Source: Bryobacterales bacterium (GTDB lineage Bacteria; Acidobacteriota; Terriglobia; Bryobacterales; Bryobacteraceae). From it: a DNA stretch of 46,537 nt. The notes under the pieces were generated by a model. It had not been told where the DNA came from. It searched no databases and worked only from the letters and a program-made list of their open reading frames with translations. The position numbers and the translations under genes were made by a program. The DNA lies in the NCBI GenBank assembly GCA_003136575.1, contig PLEX01000152.1, positions 1 to 46,537 of the forward strand, read 5' to 3'. Numbering within the stretch: the first letter of the stretch is position 1; the number at the start of each line of letters is the position of its first letter. This document shows positions 16,801 to 24,455 of this stretch, piece by piece.

Positions 16801-17535
16801 GTTCTTGGTGACGACCGTAACGATGCCGGCGGAGTTACGGCCGTATTCGGCCTGATAGCTGGCGGACAGCACCTTCATTTCGCCGATCGAGTCCAGGTTG
16901 GGTTCGTAATGCACGGCCTGGTTCGTGCCGGTGTCCATGTCGTTGATGCCATCGACGTTGAAGTTAAACGCGGAGGTGTTGCCGTTGATATTGATACCGG
17001 CCAGGTTGCCCGACGCGGTTACATCGCGGCTGACGGCCGAATCCACGATGCCGGGAGCCAGCCTGAGGTAGCCGAAGAGATCGCGTCCTTTCTGCGTCAG
17101 ATCTTCAAAGTTACCGCTGACGAATGTGTAGGAACTAGCCGGGTTCGCCGCCGACAAAAGCGCAACCGGGGCCGCGAAGGTGGTGAAATCGGAGACGCTG
17201 CCGGCCTCAAGAGCCATCCTGGCTGCGGTGTGGTTGTCCTGGGCAAGCACGAAAATGCCGGTTTGGACCGCGGTCTTGAATCCGGCCGCTTTCACGACAA
17301 CGCGATAGATTCCGGCCGGAATGCGGGTGAACACGTAGCCACCTTGGCGGTCGGTGGTCGCGGCGGCGGTTGCGCCAGTGTCCATGGAAGTCAGCGTGAC
17401 GGGGGCATCCGCTACGGCGGCGCCCTTTGTATCGACAACCGTGCCGGCCAGCGAACTATCGACCGTCTGTCCAAACAGGCCAGCGCAAAAAAGCGCCAAC
17501 GCGGGAATAATGCGCGTGTAGCCTCTCAATATCAT
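13879..17535 (-). CDS. TonB-dependent receptor, Oar-like, with carboxypeptidase regulatory-like domain
   Basis: This 1218-residue outer-membrane protein has a signal peptide (about 1-22, ending LFGQ), a CarboxypepD_reg-like beta-sandwich (about 25-110, SLAGTVVDTKGAAVADAPVT), a plug domain (about 130-250, with GVININGNT-like AGININGNTSAFNFNVDGIND and YQAEYGRNSAGIV), and a long beta-barrel ending in FSARIVF, with the terminal Phe used for barrel insertion. This architecture is the expanded Oar-like receptor set of Acidobacteria, thought to import large substrates using TonB energy. The ATG is preceded by AAGGGGAAG. A promoter candidate lies about 260 bases upstream. The TonB-like gene at 30089 could power it. 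Substrate unknown. Confidence 0.9.
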   Translation of the reverse strand: MILRGYTRIIPALALFCAGLFGQTVDSSLAGTVVDTKGAAVADAPVTLTSMDTGATAAATTDRQGGYVFTRIPAGIYRVVVKAAGFKTAVQTGIFVLAQDNHTAARMALEAGSVSDFTTFAAPVALLSAANPASSYTFVSGNFEDLTQKGRDLFGYLRLAPGIVDSAVSRDVTASGNLAGININGNTSAFNFNVDGINDMDTGTNQAVHYEPNLDSIGEMKVLSASYQAEYGRNSAGIVTVVTKNGTQQLHGTASWNHRNQEFNANSWQNNHMITQDGIPAPRTDYKYNVETFSVGGPVFVPKTINPERKYLFFFFSQERTGQAIPASSQPTYMPTANEIAGNFSQSFTNVNGNPVSVPVLDPLNGNTQFPANTIPSSRINAVGQALLGYFPSPNFTPVLSNQLYIDNYYETGSEKEPRLNNVLRIDTYVAPRISGYFRFATDHDDVKELFQGVQFNNNAGSAALTAPISPLNHLNPGHGYSGTLVYAITPTFINEFTAGQSSNQWAWFTTDSYASEAETLEPGLPALFTEPTSADNGAISATNGYHALLPTFTFGGSGLPSSAYYLRNSASAGAAEDYNSVWTIQDNVSKVLGRHSLKAGFYGERSTRIQPAGQNYNGAYTFAADPAFPFLNTNDGYANALLGDVASYSQYTGQTTSFILNYNEEFYVQDHWRVNNRLTLDLGIRFYHQTPPTDHDGTFENFVPADYKRSAESRLYYPSCSGVATCSSAANGLVARDGLTGATVGAAYIGDIVFGSGNPVSGMVALGRSAPYTQAALAFGPRIGFGYDLFGDGKTVIRGGFGRYYDRLPANTVYGLSGQSPAVYDLTVSDVTFAQISALNAGTAPPLTNATLAPASPLSWPSSVPYQRVQNASLDIQRVLNKSTVIGLGYTVNDSSDQYLTYNINYIPIGTSWPFTKSNLNPTTSGNTSSDIGSIFERTIYPGYGPINAAAFAGNSKYGAFRATANKYITHGLSVAATYTWSRSSGVTAFSPEVANNTAYNYGLLPFDRRQNLQVSYTYSIPDPGKFLGVKKLSYVTSHWQLSGITSVQTGAPYSPTCSVTAGQPAPASYTGTPDLAPRCNVIGNPLSGIGSNGNGTEYFNPAAFALPALGTGPNNSIVGPPVLGNMGGGAGVLSLPRVSNFDATLTKNIPLFGNEQWLLKLQVQAYNVFNHTEISGINSAVQFNPATNAVSNPTGVGFISSAFANRVLAFSARIVF

Positions 17536-18444
17536 TTCTTCCCCTTAAAGGTTTTTTCCGGCTCTCCAGCCGGTTCGCCACAGCAGCCTCGGCCTATCGA
17601 TCCCACTCGCGCCGAACGGCGAGGCGACGGCATCACATGCTTCTTCACACAACAATCCTCACGCCACGCCGGTTTCTCTCCGGGAACAGCGTACGGACTG
17701 TCCGCGCTGCCCGGCTGAAACAGATGTTGCCGAACTCCATGCCACCGCGAGTCGCGGCCCGTGCGCTCTGTGGGGAATTGTGCCTCTCCACGGAATTATA
17801 ACATCGCCTCCCGTGCGCGGACCGATCGACTGGGCAGCAGCCGTGGCCCTCGCGGGAAGGTTATCGCAAGCGTTTTGTGGCGTTTACGGCAGGTTTCGAA
17901 TGTCATATTCGTAGAGGCGATCTCAGCTTTTCCGTATTGTTTGCAGCCGCCCGCAGAGCGTCCGGATCGTTCGGCCGAACGGAGCCGGAGACGAGGGTTT
18001 TTGTCCAAGAATGGCTAGACGCGGAACGGGATAATTGCGTTGCGGTTCGGGGCAGCGTGGGCCAGGTTTTTTGCGGGGCTTGCCGCCGCTGCAAGGGCGG
18101 TTTGAAGCGGGAATCCACTCATCGCTTGCAAATGGCGACACTAATGCCCGGCCAGCCGTTCGTGCCCCCAGACGCCGCGCCATCCGCGAGGACGATCCAT
18201 TGCGAGCTTTCTCGTCGAGCGGTCGCGCCGCCCGGGATGCGGCGGTCTCAAACCTCACAGGTTCTTCGGGGTTACCTTCCGCTGAGCGTCCCCGCTGGTG
18301 GCATTTTGAGGGCTTAGGCCAAGTTTAGCCCCTCTTTTATCCCGCTCATGCACTGGCTTTCTACCCATCCGTTTTGAGGGGAGTCGCCGTCGCTGCGGTG
18401 TGCAGCCCGATCTGGCAAGGGCCATAGCTCGCGATCGCGCTTCT
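17536..18444. other. Long gene-free region with the receptor leader
   Basis: About 900 bases hold no supportable gene; the small open frames have no protein-like pattern. The left part (17536 to about 17788) would be the leader of the receptor message and has several small inverted repeats, for example CCGGCT-CTCC-AGCCGG at 17558-17573. The right part holds a 14-base palindrome CGTTCGGCCGAACG at 17968-17981 and otherwise nothing I can name. Confidence 0.5.
17795..17803 (-). promoter_or_regulatory. Extended -10 promoter of the TonB-dependent receptor
   Basis: On the minus strand this reads TGTTATAAT, a perfect extended -10 element (TGn plus TATAAT). No good -35 is visible, which is normal for extended -10 promoters. 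Start near 17788 would give a leader of about 250 bases. Confidence 0.55.
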
Positions 18445-19080
18445 TTACTGGACAGTAATCGTGACGACATTTGATGTTGCCCCTCCAGCAGAGATTGCGA
18501 CGGGCACGCTTAGCCCCTTTGCAGACGTTGCGGGCACCTGTGCGCTTACTTGGCAGAGACCGACCTCGCCGGGTACAAGTCCTGAAAAGGCCACGGTTGC
18601 GGGCGCGCCGCCTGTTGTGGCAGTCCACGTTATTGTGGTCCACGAAAGCGGATTCGCCAGAGCTGGGGAACCTGTCGAGGAGGACTTGTTACCGGCCCTA
18701 ATCCAGTGCAATAAATCTGGACGTACGCCCCGGCGGTCGTTGGGTTCGCGGGACCGATCAGTTGGAAGGTCTGTTCCAATATTGCGCCTTGGCCTGTCTG
18801 ACTGTTAACTACGAAAACTGCGGGCGCATACATTGCAAGCGGCACAGTCTGGATGGCGCTGGTTTGACCGCTTTGCGTCGCGATAACTGTAGGCTGCGTT
18901 TGGCCCGCGAGTTCCCAAGGAATTTGAACATTGACTTGGGATTGCGAGGCAAAGAACAGTGGAGACAGCGGAGCGTCACCAAATTGCATCGTTAGCCCTG
19001 AGACCGCCGTAGGCAGGGGAAGGTTCGTGGAAGTAACGGGGCTTCCGATTGCGAAGGCTCCGAAGACTGCTGCAATGCTG
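18445..19080 (-). pseudogene. C-terminal fragment of a TIGR03437-type (Solibacter C-terminal domain) protein
   Basis: Two overlapping minus-strand frames together encode one domain. The first (19080 to about 18690) gives LSPLFFASQSQVNVQIPWEL, then YAPAVFVVNSQTGQGAI and YVQIYCTGLGPVT. The second (about 18710 to 18445) continues with GSPALANPLSWTT, TATTGGAPATVAFSGLVPGE and GLCQVSAQVP, ending in VVTITVQ. This order is the acidobacterial C-terminal domain TIGR03437. A one-base shift near 18690-18705 joins the frames. The 5' part is missing because an IS3-family element begins at 19081. So the gene is broken twice: a frameshift and an insertion. The missing N-terminal part is not found on the other side of the element. 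Confidence 0.8.
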
Positions 19081-19147
19081 TGGACTGGACCCCATTTTTG
19101 AGACAACCGATTAACCCCTGAAAATCATTAAAAGGGGAAAATCGGAA

Positions 19148-19483
19148 ATGAAGTAACGAAGGAAGTTCAGCAGGGAGTTCAAACAGACGGCGATTCGGCA
19201 GTTGGCGGGTGGCAAGAGCGCGGCGGAAGTGGCCCGGGCGCTGGAGGTTCATCCGAGCGATCTGTACCGGTGGCGCCGGGAACTGGACGAGCACGGCGCG
19301 CAGGCTTTTGTGGGCGCGGGCCGGAAACGGGCCGACGATGACAGGGTCGCGGAACTGGAGCGCAAAGTCGGTCAACAGACCCCGGAGATCGATTTTTTAA
19401 AGCGAGCCTTGCAGCATGTCGAGGAACAGCGCCTGCTGCGGGCACTGAGCAACGGGCGCCTTCTACCAGCAGGTCGAAAAGGA
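19148..19483 (+). pseudogene. IS3 orfA with early stop codon
   Basis: OrfA is the helix-turn-helix, leucine-zipper half of an IS3 transposase. The frame reads ATG AAG TAA, then RRKFSREFKQTAIRQLAGG, the classic orfA start, so a stop replaces codon 3 (19154-19156; one base change from AAA or CAA). The rest of the HTH (KSAAEVARALEVHPSDLYRW) and coiled-coil (DRVAELERKVGQQTPEIDFLKRALQHVEEQ) is intact and could be started at a TTG at 19202. The frame then runs on to 19948 without the usual stop. OrfB lies in the +1 frame relative to it, whereas the IS3 programmed shift is -1, which suggests a further indel near 19450. Confidence 0.75.
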
Positions 19484-19484
19484 A

Positions 19485-20342
19485 GTGAAGGTGGGTACAG
19501 AGCTGTCAGTGGCACAGATGTGCACACTGAGCGGCTTCAGCCGCGCGGGCTACTACCGGTCATTAACTCCGGGGCCGAAGCATTCGCGGGAAGATCTGAA
19601 GCTGCGCGATGCGATGCACAAAGTCGCGCTGGACTGGCCCGTATACGGCAGTCGGCGGATGGCGCACGAACTGAAAAAGCTGGGCTGGAAGGTGAACCGC
19701 AAGAGAATGCAGCGGCTGATGCGAGAAGACAACTTGTTGTGCCTGGCCAAACGGAAGTTCGTGGTCACGACGGATTCGGCGCATCCGCTGCCGGTCTACC
19801 CGAATCTTCCGCCGTCCATGGAGGTGACAGGCATCAACCAGTTGTGGATCGCCGACATCACCTACATCCGACTGGAAGAAGAATTCATCTATCTGGCGGT
19901 GATTCTGGATGCGTATTCGCGGCGCGTGATCGGCTGGAGTCTGGATGACACGATGGCGGAATCGCTGACAGTGGCAGCCTTAAAGGTGGCACTGAGCGAA
20001 AGAGACGTTCCGCCCGGACTGGTGCATCATTCCGACCGCGGCGTGCAGTACGCAGCCCATGGATATACGCAGCTGCTGAAGGACCATGGCATGGCGATCA
20101 GCATGAGCCGCAAGGGAAATCCGTGGGACAACGCGGCGTGCGAATCGTTCATGAAAACGCTCAAACACGAAGAAGTCAACCGGACCGAATACCGGAATCT
20201 GGCGGACGCGCGATCGCGGATCGGCCGGTTTTTGGAGTCGATCTATAACGACAAACGGATGCATTCGTCGCTGTCGTACCAGTCACCCAGCGAGTTCGAA
20301 CGCGGCCTCGCGCCCGAACTGCCGAAGAAGGAAGCGGCATGA
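19485..20342 (+). CDS. IS3-family transposase orfB (DDE integrase domain)
   Basis: This 285-residue protein is the catalytic half of an IS3 transposase. The HTH_21-like part (GSRRMAHELKKLGWKVNRKRMQRLMRE) is followed by the rve integrase core, with the catalytic triad in WIADITYI, HHSDRGVQY and NAACESFMKTLKHE, then the terminal YNDKRMHSSLSYQSP block. All catalytic residues are present and the frame is intact. The same frame is open a little upstream (FYQQVEKEVK), as expected when orfB is made as an orfAB fusion. With orfA damaged and no right end found, the copy is probably not mobile on its own. Confidence 0.9.
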   Translation: MKVGTELSVAQMCTLSGFSRAGYYRSLTPGPKHSREDLKLRDAMHKVALDWPVYGSRRMAHELKKLGWKVNRKRMQRLMREDNLLCLAKRKFVVTTDSAHPLPVYPNLPPSMEVTGINQLWIADITYIRLEEEFIYLAVILDAYSRRVIGWSLDDTMAESLTVAALKVALSERDVPPGLVHHSDRGVQYAAHGYTQLLKDHGMAISMSRKGNPWDNAACESFMKTLKHEEVNRTEYRNLADARSRIGRFLESIYNDKRMHSSLSYQSPSEFERGLAPELPKKEAA

Positions 20343-20391
20343 GTTTTTTCAGGCATGGGCGATCTATCGGTCCGATGTATGAAAAACAAAA

Positions 20392-20413
20392 CAGGGGCAC
20401 CGAAGTGCCCCTG
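20392..20413. terminator. Perfect 9-base hairpin after orfB
   Basis: CAGGGGCAC and GTGCCCCTG form a perfect 9-base stem with a CGAA loop, 50 bases after the orfB stop. No U-tract follows. It could be a terminator or an internal feature of the insertion sequence, and it also lies just downstream of the DUF5615 stop on the other strand. Confidence 0.45.
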
Positions 20414-20440
20414 CTCATCGTCCGCGATGAGTCGCGCCGG

Positions 20441-20727
20441 CTATCCCTCGGCGGGTTGCTCTCCAGCAGCGCCCGCTTCCGTTTCGCCGGATGCGTCCAT
20501 CAATGAGTTTCCGAGTACCACAATCGCAATTGTGCGGGTCTTCAGATTCTGCTGCGACACCATGTTCTTGTCGGTCGTGACCAGCAGTTCAAACCCGGCT
20601 GTTTCAGCCGCCTTGAGCAGTTCGCCATTGACCAGCCTATCCCAACCGGCATCCTTCGCCGTCGTGATGGTGTGACCGTTGAGGAACGGGGCGGCTCGGG
20701 CGTGCCCTGATCAAAGAGAATGCGCAT
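20441..20727 (-). pseudogene. DUF5615-family (PIN-like) toxin, frameshifted and IS-fused
   Basis: The start MRILFDQGTP is the DUF5615 signature, but after about 14 residues the frame goes out of register. The correct continuation (PFLNGHTITTAKDAGWDRLV, then GELLKAAETAGFELLVTTDK and TRTIAIVVLG) lies in another frame, and the total length of 287 bases is not a multiple of three, so one base is missing near 20687-20700. After IVVLG the protein does not look like the family; its last 23 residues appear to be read from the right flank of the IS element. It overlaps the end of the DUF433 gene by 17 bases, the normal arrangement for this toxin-antitoxin pair. The toxin is probably dead. Confidence 0.75.
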
Positions 20728-20986
20728 CGACCGTTTGGGCGGCGGGTTGCTGCACTGGCGGAGGGGCGTCAGGGCTTCGCGCCGCAAATTCGAGCACTGC
20801 GACGACCTGTTCCCGCGTCACGCCGAACCATTCCATTATTTCGTCGATGGTCGCGCCGGATTCGAGGTTCTCGAAAACCGTGGACACCGGCATACGGGTA
20901 TCTTTAAACACCCATGCGCCGCTACGCTTGCCGGGGACGCTCTCCACGGCGGGGCACTGTGACCGGTCAAGGGTTGCTGCTGCCAT
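20711..20986 (-). CDS. DUF433-family antitoxin
   Basis: This 91-residue protein is a DUF433 antitoxin (VapB-like, winged-HTH-type domain). The core is WVFKDTRMPVSTVFENLESG followed by ATIDEIMEWFGVTREQVVAVLEFA, both typical. It should bind DNA and neutralise the partner DUF5615 nuclease. A strong Shine-Dalgarno (GGAAGGAG) precedes the ATG. The frame is intact while the partner gene downstream is frameshifted, a common state because a lone antitoxin is harmless. The last 20 residues are Pro/Ala-rich and may be a flexible tail. Confidence 0.85.
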   Translation of the reverse strand: MAAATLDRSQCPAVESVPGKRSGAWVFKDTRMPVSTVFENLESGATIDEIMEWFGVTREQVVAVLEFAARSPDAPPPVQQPAAQTVDAHSL

Positions 20987-21097
20987 GATTTGCGCTCCTT
21001 CCTTTAGCGTACGTCAACGGCGTCGCGAGAAGTTTTTTCGGGTGCCTGGACTTCGGATTGGCCGCGCCGCTAACCGGCTCGCGGCCGGAAGTGTCAA

Positions 21098-21616
21098 CTA
21101 CTCAAACTTGATTTCGCGAATCACCAGCGTAGGCAGCGCCTGCGTCCAGGTGTCGGGGATCGTGTCGAACGCCAGACGGAACGGCTTGGTGCCACCCGGG
21201 GCGAGCGGTCCCGCCGTACCACCCACGATGTAGTCGTTCTCCCGGGCCACTTCCTGATGGCCCCAGTCGTAGAAAACGCACGTCACCAGCGCCTGCTTCA
21301 CCGTTCGATCCCCATGGTTCGCGATGTCGCCCAGAATCTCGATCACGCGCTGGTTCGTATAGCTTTCCGACGCCTGCATGTGGACGTTCTCCAGTCCCAG
21401 GCTCTTCAGGTATTCCCTGGCTTCCGGCGTAAGCACCGGTTGCGGCGGAGGTGCGGGCTTGGGTCCGAACGTCATATAGCCGAAGATCCCCAGAACCAGC
21501 AACGCGCCGGTCCCGAACACGAACGTGATCGGTGAAATCTTCACGCCCGGCTTCTCGACGGCCGGTTTAAAGGCGCTGGGGACCTCGGGGTCCGGCGGTA
21601 ACCTATCGTCCAGCAA
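21098..21616 (-). CDS. Single-pass membrane protein of unknown function
   Basis: This 172-residue protein has a short cytoplasmic N-terminus (about 1-28), one membrane helix (about 29-50, ITFVFGTGALLVLGIFGYMTFG), a proline-rich spacer (PKPAPPPQP) and a soluble beta-rich domain outside the membrane (LENVHMQASESYTNQRVIEILGDIANHGDRTVKQALVTCVFYD), which resembles FxLYD/DUF2393-like domains with a beta-sandwich pattern. No catalytic residues are visible. It overlaps the end of tldE by 14 bases and so is the last gene of a tldD-tldE operon. Its link to TldDE is only positional. Confidence 0.7.
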   Translation of the reverse strand: MLDDRLPPDPEVPSAFKPAVEKPGVKISPITFVFGTGALLVLGIFGYMTFGPKPAPPPQPVLTPEAREYLKSLGLENVHMQASESYTNQRVIEILGDIANHGDRTVKQALVTCVFYDWGHQEVARENDYIVGGTAGPLAPGGTKPFRLAFDTIPDTWTQALPTLVIREIKFE

Positions 21617-22958
21617 CTGTCATTTCTCCGATCATGATAGTGGGAGCCGACACGGAACCCCTGAATTCAAGATCATTACCGATTTCGGCCACGCCCGTCA
21701 ACATCTCCTGCAAAGTACCAGCGATCGTTACCTCGGACACGGGGAAAGCCAATTCGCCATCGCGAATCCACAATCCCACCGCGCCGCGCGAATAGTCGCC
21801 CGTCACTGTATTGACTCCGCTGCCGATCAGTTCGGTAACGTAAAAACCGTTTTTTACGCCCGCGAGGATTTGTTCCGGCGCCTTGGCGTAGTTCGGGTCG
21901 ACCTCGAGAAAAAAATTGCCGTGGCCGATGCCGGCGTTCCCGGTGATGCCGCGGGAAGCGTTTCCGGTCGTCTTCATGCCGAGCTTGCGGGCGGTGTAAG
22001 TGTTGAGCAGATAGCTCTTCAATACGCCTTTTTCGATGACGGGGGTCCGCCGCGAAGGCACGCCTTCATCGTCAAACGGCTGAGTGCCGAACAGGCCCTG
22101 GAGTGTGGCATCGTCGATGAGCGTGATTTTGTCGGAAGCGATCTTTTGGCCGATCTTGCCCGCCAGAAACGACGCCTGGCGGTAAATCGCAGTGCCCTGG
22201 ACGGCGTCGAACAGGTTGTTCAGCAAAGTGCGGGCCATGCGCGGCTCGAAGATTATCGGCACCCGCTGCGTTTCCACTTTGACCGCACCCAGCCGCCGGA
22301 TGACGCGCTCGGCAGCAGTGCGGCCCACCAGTTCCGGCGATTCGAGTCCGCTGAAATCGCGCGCGAGCGTAAACCAGTAATCGCGCTCCATGTTGCCGTT
22401 CTGCGCGGCCACCGGAACCGCCGAGAGCGAACAATACGTGGATCGATAAGAGCCCGCAAACCCCCGGGAATTCGCGAACACGCGGCCGGCGATGTTCGAA
22501 TCGAAGGAACCGCCTTCAGAGTTGGTGATGCGGGGATCGAAGGAAAGCGCAGCGGCTTCGGCGCGTTTTGCCGCGTCGATCTTGCGGTCGGTCGAAAGGC
22601 CTGCGACTTCGTCGCTGAATAGCTGCAGATCGCCTGGAATCGAGCCGAGTTCGGAAGGATCCGGCAGACCGGACATGGGGTCTTCTGTAGTGAGTCGCGC
22701 CAGGTCGACAGCCGACGCCACCATTTGCCGTATACCTTCCGGCGTGAGGTCGGAGGTATAAGACGAACCCATGCGCTTGCCGATCAGCACGCGCAGCCCG
22801 GCGCCGCGCGAGCCGGCTTCCTTCAGGGTTTCAACTTCGCCCATGCGGACGCTGGCGGAAAACTCCTGGCCCTCCGTGATGGTGCATTCCGCGTCCGTAG
22901 CACCTTTTTCAAGCGCTTGTTTAATGGCCGACTGCGCAACTTCCGTCAGTTCGATCAA
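21603..22958 (-). CDS. tldE: TldE/PmbA, metalloprotease subunit
   Basis: TldE (PmbA) is the non-catalytic partner in the TldD-TldE protease, which cuts unfolded peptides and matures some ribosomally made peptides such as microcins. The 451-residue protein is normal in size and lacks the HExxxH zinc motif, as expected. Family blocks include GEVETLKEAGSRGAGLRVLIG and the C-terminal LIGSGVNTVTGDYSRGAVGLWI. I place the start at a TTG (22958-22956) overlapping the tldD stop by 4 bases (TTGA), because it gives the normal N-terminus IELTEVAQSAIKQALEKG; a longer open frame upstream is out of register with tldD and not protein-like. Confidence 0.9.
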   Translation of the reverse strand: MIELTEVAQSAIKQALEKGATDAECTITEGQEFSASVRMGEVETLKEAGSRGAGLRVLIGKRMGSSYTSDLTPEGIRQMVASAVDLARLTTEDPMSGLPDPSELGSIPGDLQLFSDEVAGLSTDRKIDAAKRAEAAALSFDPRITNSEGGSFDSNIAGRVFANSRGFAGSYRSTYCSLSAVPVAAQNGNMERDYWFTLARDFSGLESPELVGRTAAERVIRRLGAVKVETQRVPIIFEPRMARTLLNNLFDAVQGTAIYRQASFLAGKIGQKIASDKITLIDDATLQGLFGTQPFDDEGVPSRRTPVIEKGVLKSYLLNTYTARKLGMKTTGNASRGITGNAGIGHGNFFLEVDPNYAKAPEQILAGVKNGFYVTELIGSGVNTVTGDYSRGAVGLWIRDGELAFPVSEVTIAGTLQEMLTGVAEIGNDLEFRGSVSAPTIMIGEMTVAGR

Positions 22959-24385
22959 GCCGTGCCCCCGACCGTCATGCGGTCGATGCGAACGGTGGGG
23001 ATTCCAACGCCAACCGGCACGCTTTGGCCTTCCTTGCCGCAAACGCCGACGCCTTCGTCGAGTTTCAGGTCGTTGCCGACCATGCTGACGTACTTCATGG
23101 CTTCCGGGCCGTTGCCGATCAGCGTGGCGTTGCGCACGGGGCGCGTCAGCTTGCCGTCTTCGATCAGATAGCTTTCCGAGGCCGAAAAAACGAAATTGCC
23201 GCTGGTGATGTCGACCTGGCCGCCGGCGAAGTTCGCGCAATAGAGGCCGCGCGGCACCGACCGGATCACGTCTTCGGGAGCGCTGTCGCCCGCCAGCATG
23301 AAAGTGTTCGTCATGCGCGGCATCGGGATGTGTTCGTAGCTTTCGCGGCGTCCGCTGCCCGTGGCGTGCGCGCCGGTGATGCGGCTCGAAAGCTTATCCT
23401 GCAGATACCCGCGCAGAATACCGTTTTCGATCAGCACGTTGCGCTGCGACTGGTGGCCTTCGTCATCCACGTTGAGAGAGCCGCGGCGTCCGCCGATGGT
23501 GCCGTCGTCGATGACGGTGCAGAGCGGACTCGCAACCTGCTGGCCAATTCGTCCCGAAAACGCTGAAACGCCTTTGCGGTTGAAGTCGGCTTCAAGACCG
23601 TGTCCGACGGCTTCGTGCAGCAGAACGCCAGGCCATCCCGGGCCCAGAACCACGACTTGTTCGCCTGCCGGGGCCTCCACCGCGCCCAGTTGCACGATCG
23701 CCTGGCGCGCGGCTTCCTTCGCGAAATACTCCGGCGTGCGGACGTTCCGAAACCAATCGAGTTCGTGACGCCCGCCTCCGCCCGCGTGGCCCTGCTGCGG
23801 GACGCCGTCTTTGTCCCGCGCAAGAACAAAAACGCTTATGCGGGTCATCGGCTGGCGATCCCAGTTGAGCATGCCGTCGCTGGTTGCGACCAGAACCTGG
23901 CGGAGATTGTCGGCATAAACGACCTGCACCTGGAACACGCGCGGGTCGTACGCGCGCGCCGCAATATCTGCGCGCTGGGCCAGTTCCACGCGTTCGCGGA
24001 AGGCGGTCTCGCTCGGCGCCGTGAAGACAGGATACAAATTGCGGCGCGGACCCTCTTCGAGCGGAGTCTTTTCCACCTTCGCGGGTCCGGCGGCGATCAT
24101 GGCTGCGACTTGGGCGGCATGGCGGATCTTTTCGGGGCTGAGGTCGTCGGAGTAGGCGTAACCCGTGCGTTCGCCCGAAATCACGCGAACACCCAAGCCG
24201 AGGGAAACGCCCTGAGTGGCGCTCTTCACGATGGATTCATCGATGCCGATGGAACTGGTGGCCAGGTATTCGAAGTAGAGGTCGGCGTAATCTCCGCCGC
24301 GCGACAGCGCTTCGGAAAGGTAACTCTCCAGGTCGTGCTGCGTGATGCCGAATTTTGCGGCGAAGAAGGAATCGGAAAATGCCAT
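22955..24385 (-). CDS. tldD: TldD, zinc metalloprotease subunit
   Basis: TldD is the catalytic subunit of the TldD-TldE heterodimer. The 476-residue protein has the zinc-binding HEAVGHGLEADF motif (HExxxH), plus the conserved blocks SGERTGYAYSDDLSP, GGRRGSLNVDDEGH and the C-terminal MSMVGNDL-like SMVGNDLKLDEGVG. The start at 24385 (MAFSDSFFAAKFGI) gives the normal N-terminus; an upstream in-frame ATG would add 45 unrelated residues. It overlaps tldE by 4 bases. In Acidobacteria this pair is ordinary housekeeping. No obvious peptide substrate (RiPP precursor) was seen nearby. Confidence 0.92.
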   Translation of the reverse strand: MAFSDSFFAAKFGITQHDLESYLSEALSRGGDYADLYFEYLATSSIGIDESIVKSATQGVSLGLGVRVISGERTGYAYSDDLSPEKIRHAAQVAAMIAAGPAKVEKTPLEEGPRRNLYPVFTAPSETAFRERVELAQRADIAARAYDPRVFQVQVVYADNLRQVLVATSDGMLNWDRQPMTRISVFVLARDKDGVPQQGHAGGGGRHELDWFRNVRTPEYFAKEAARQAIVQLGAVEAPAGEQVVVLGPGWPGVLLHEAVGHGLEADFNRKGVSAFSGRIGQQVASPLCTVIDDGTIGGRRGSLNVDDEGHQSQRNVLIENGILRGYLQDKLSSRITGAHATGSGRRESYEHIPMPRMTNTFMLAGDSAPEDVIRSVPRGLYCANFAGGQVDITSGNFVFSASESYLIEDGKLTRPVRNATLIGNGPEAMKYVSMVGNDLKLDEGVGVCGKEGQSVPVGVGIPTVRIDRMTVGGTA

Positions 24386-24455
24386 GGGATACTTCCAATG
24401 TAGCAACGGTGTAGAAGAGGCCCTGTCCAAGACAGGGGTTCGCCGACGTGAGAGG

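Larger units (their letters stand above)
19081..20500 (+). mobile_element. Degenerate IS3-family insertion sequence
   Basis: The left end begins TGGACTGGACCCCATTTTTG at about 19081, typical of IS3-family termini. It carries orfA (HTH) and orfB (DDE integrase). No matching right inverted repeat is found after orfB. The sequence after orfB up to about 20500 includes a perfect hairpin and a stretch coding MSRAGYPSAGCSPAAPASVS on the plus strand, which I recall as typical of the 3' region of such elements in this phylum; if so, the element ends by running directly into the DUF5615 gene and has lost its right end. The right boundary is therefore approximate. Confidence 0.75.

Noticed and set aside
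14620..17718. Long plus-strand open frames of 502 and 406 codons over the TonB-dependent receptor
   Set aside because: Antisense shadows of a clear receptor gene; the Arg/Gly/Val-rich products lack any fold pattern.
19202..19948. A single 248-residue protein from the IS
   Set aside because: Only the first part is orfA; the rest is orfB DNA read in the wrong frame.
22959..23240. 94-codon N-terminal extension of tldE
   Set aside because: It overlaps the conserved end of tldD in another frame and reads as Arg-rich noise.
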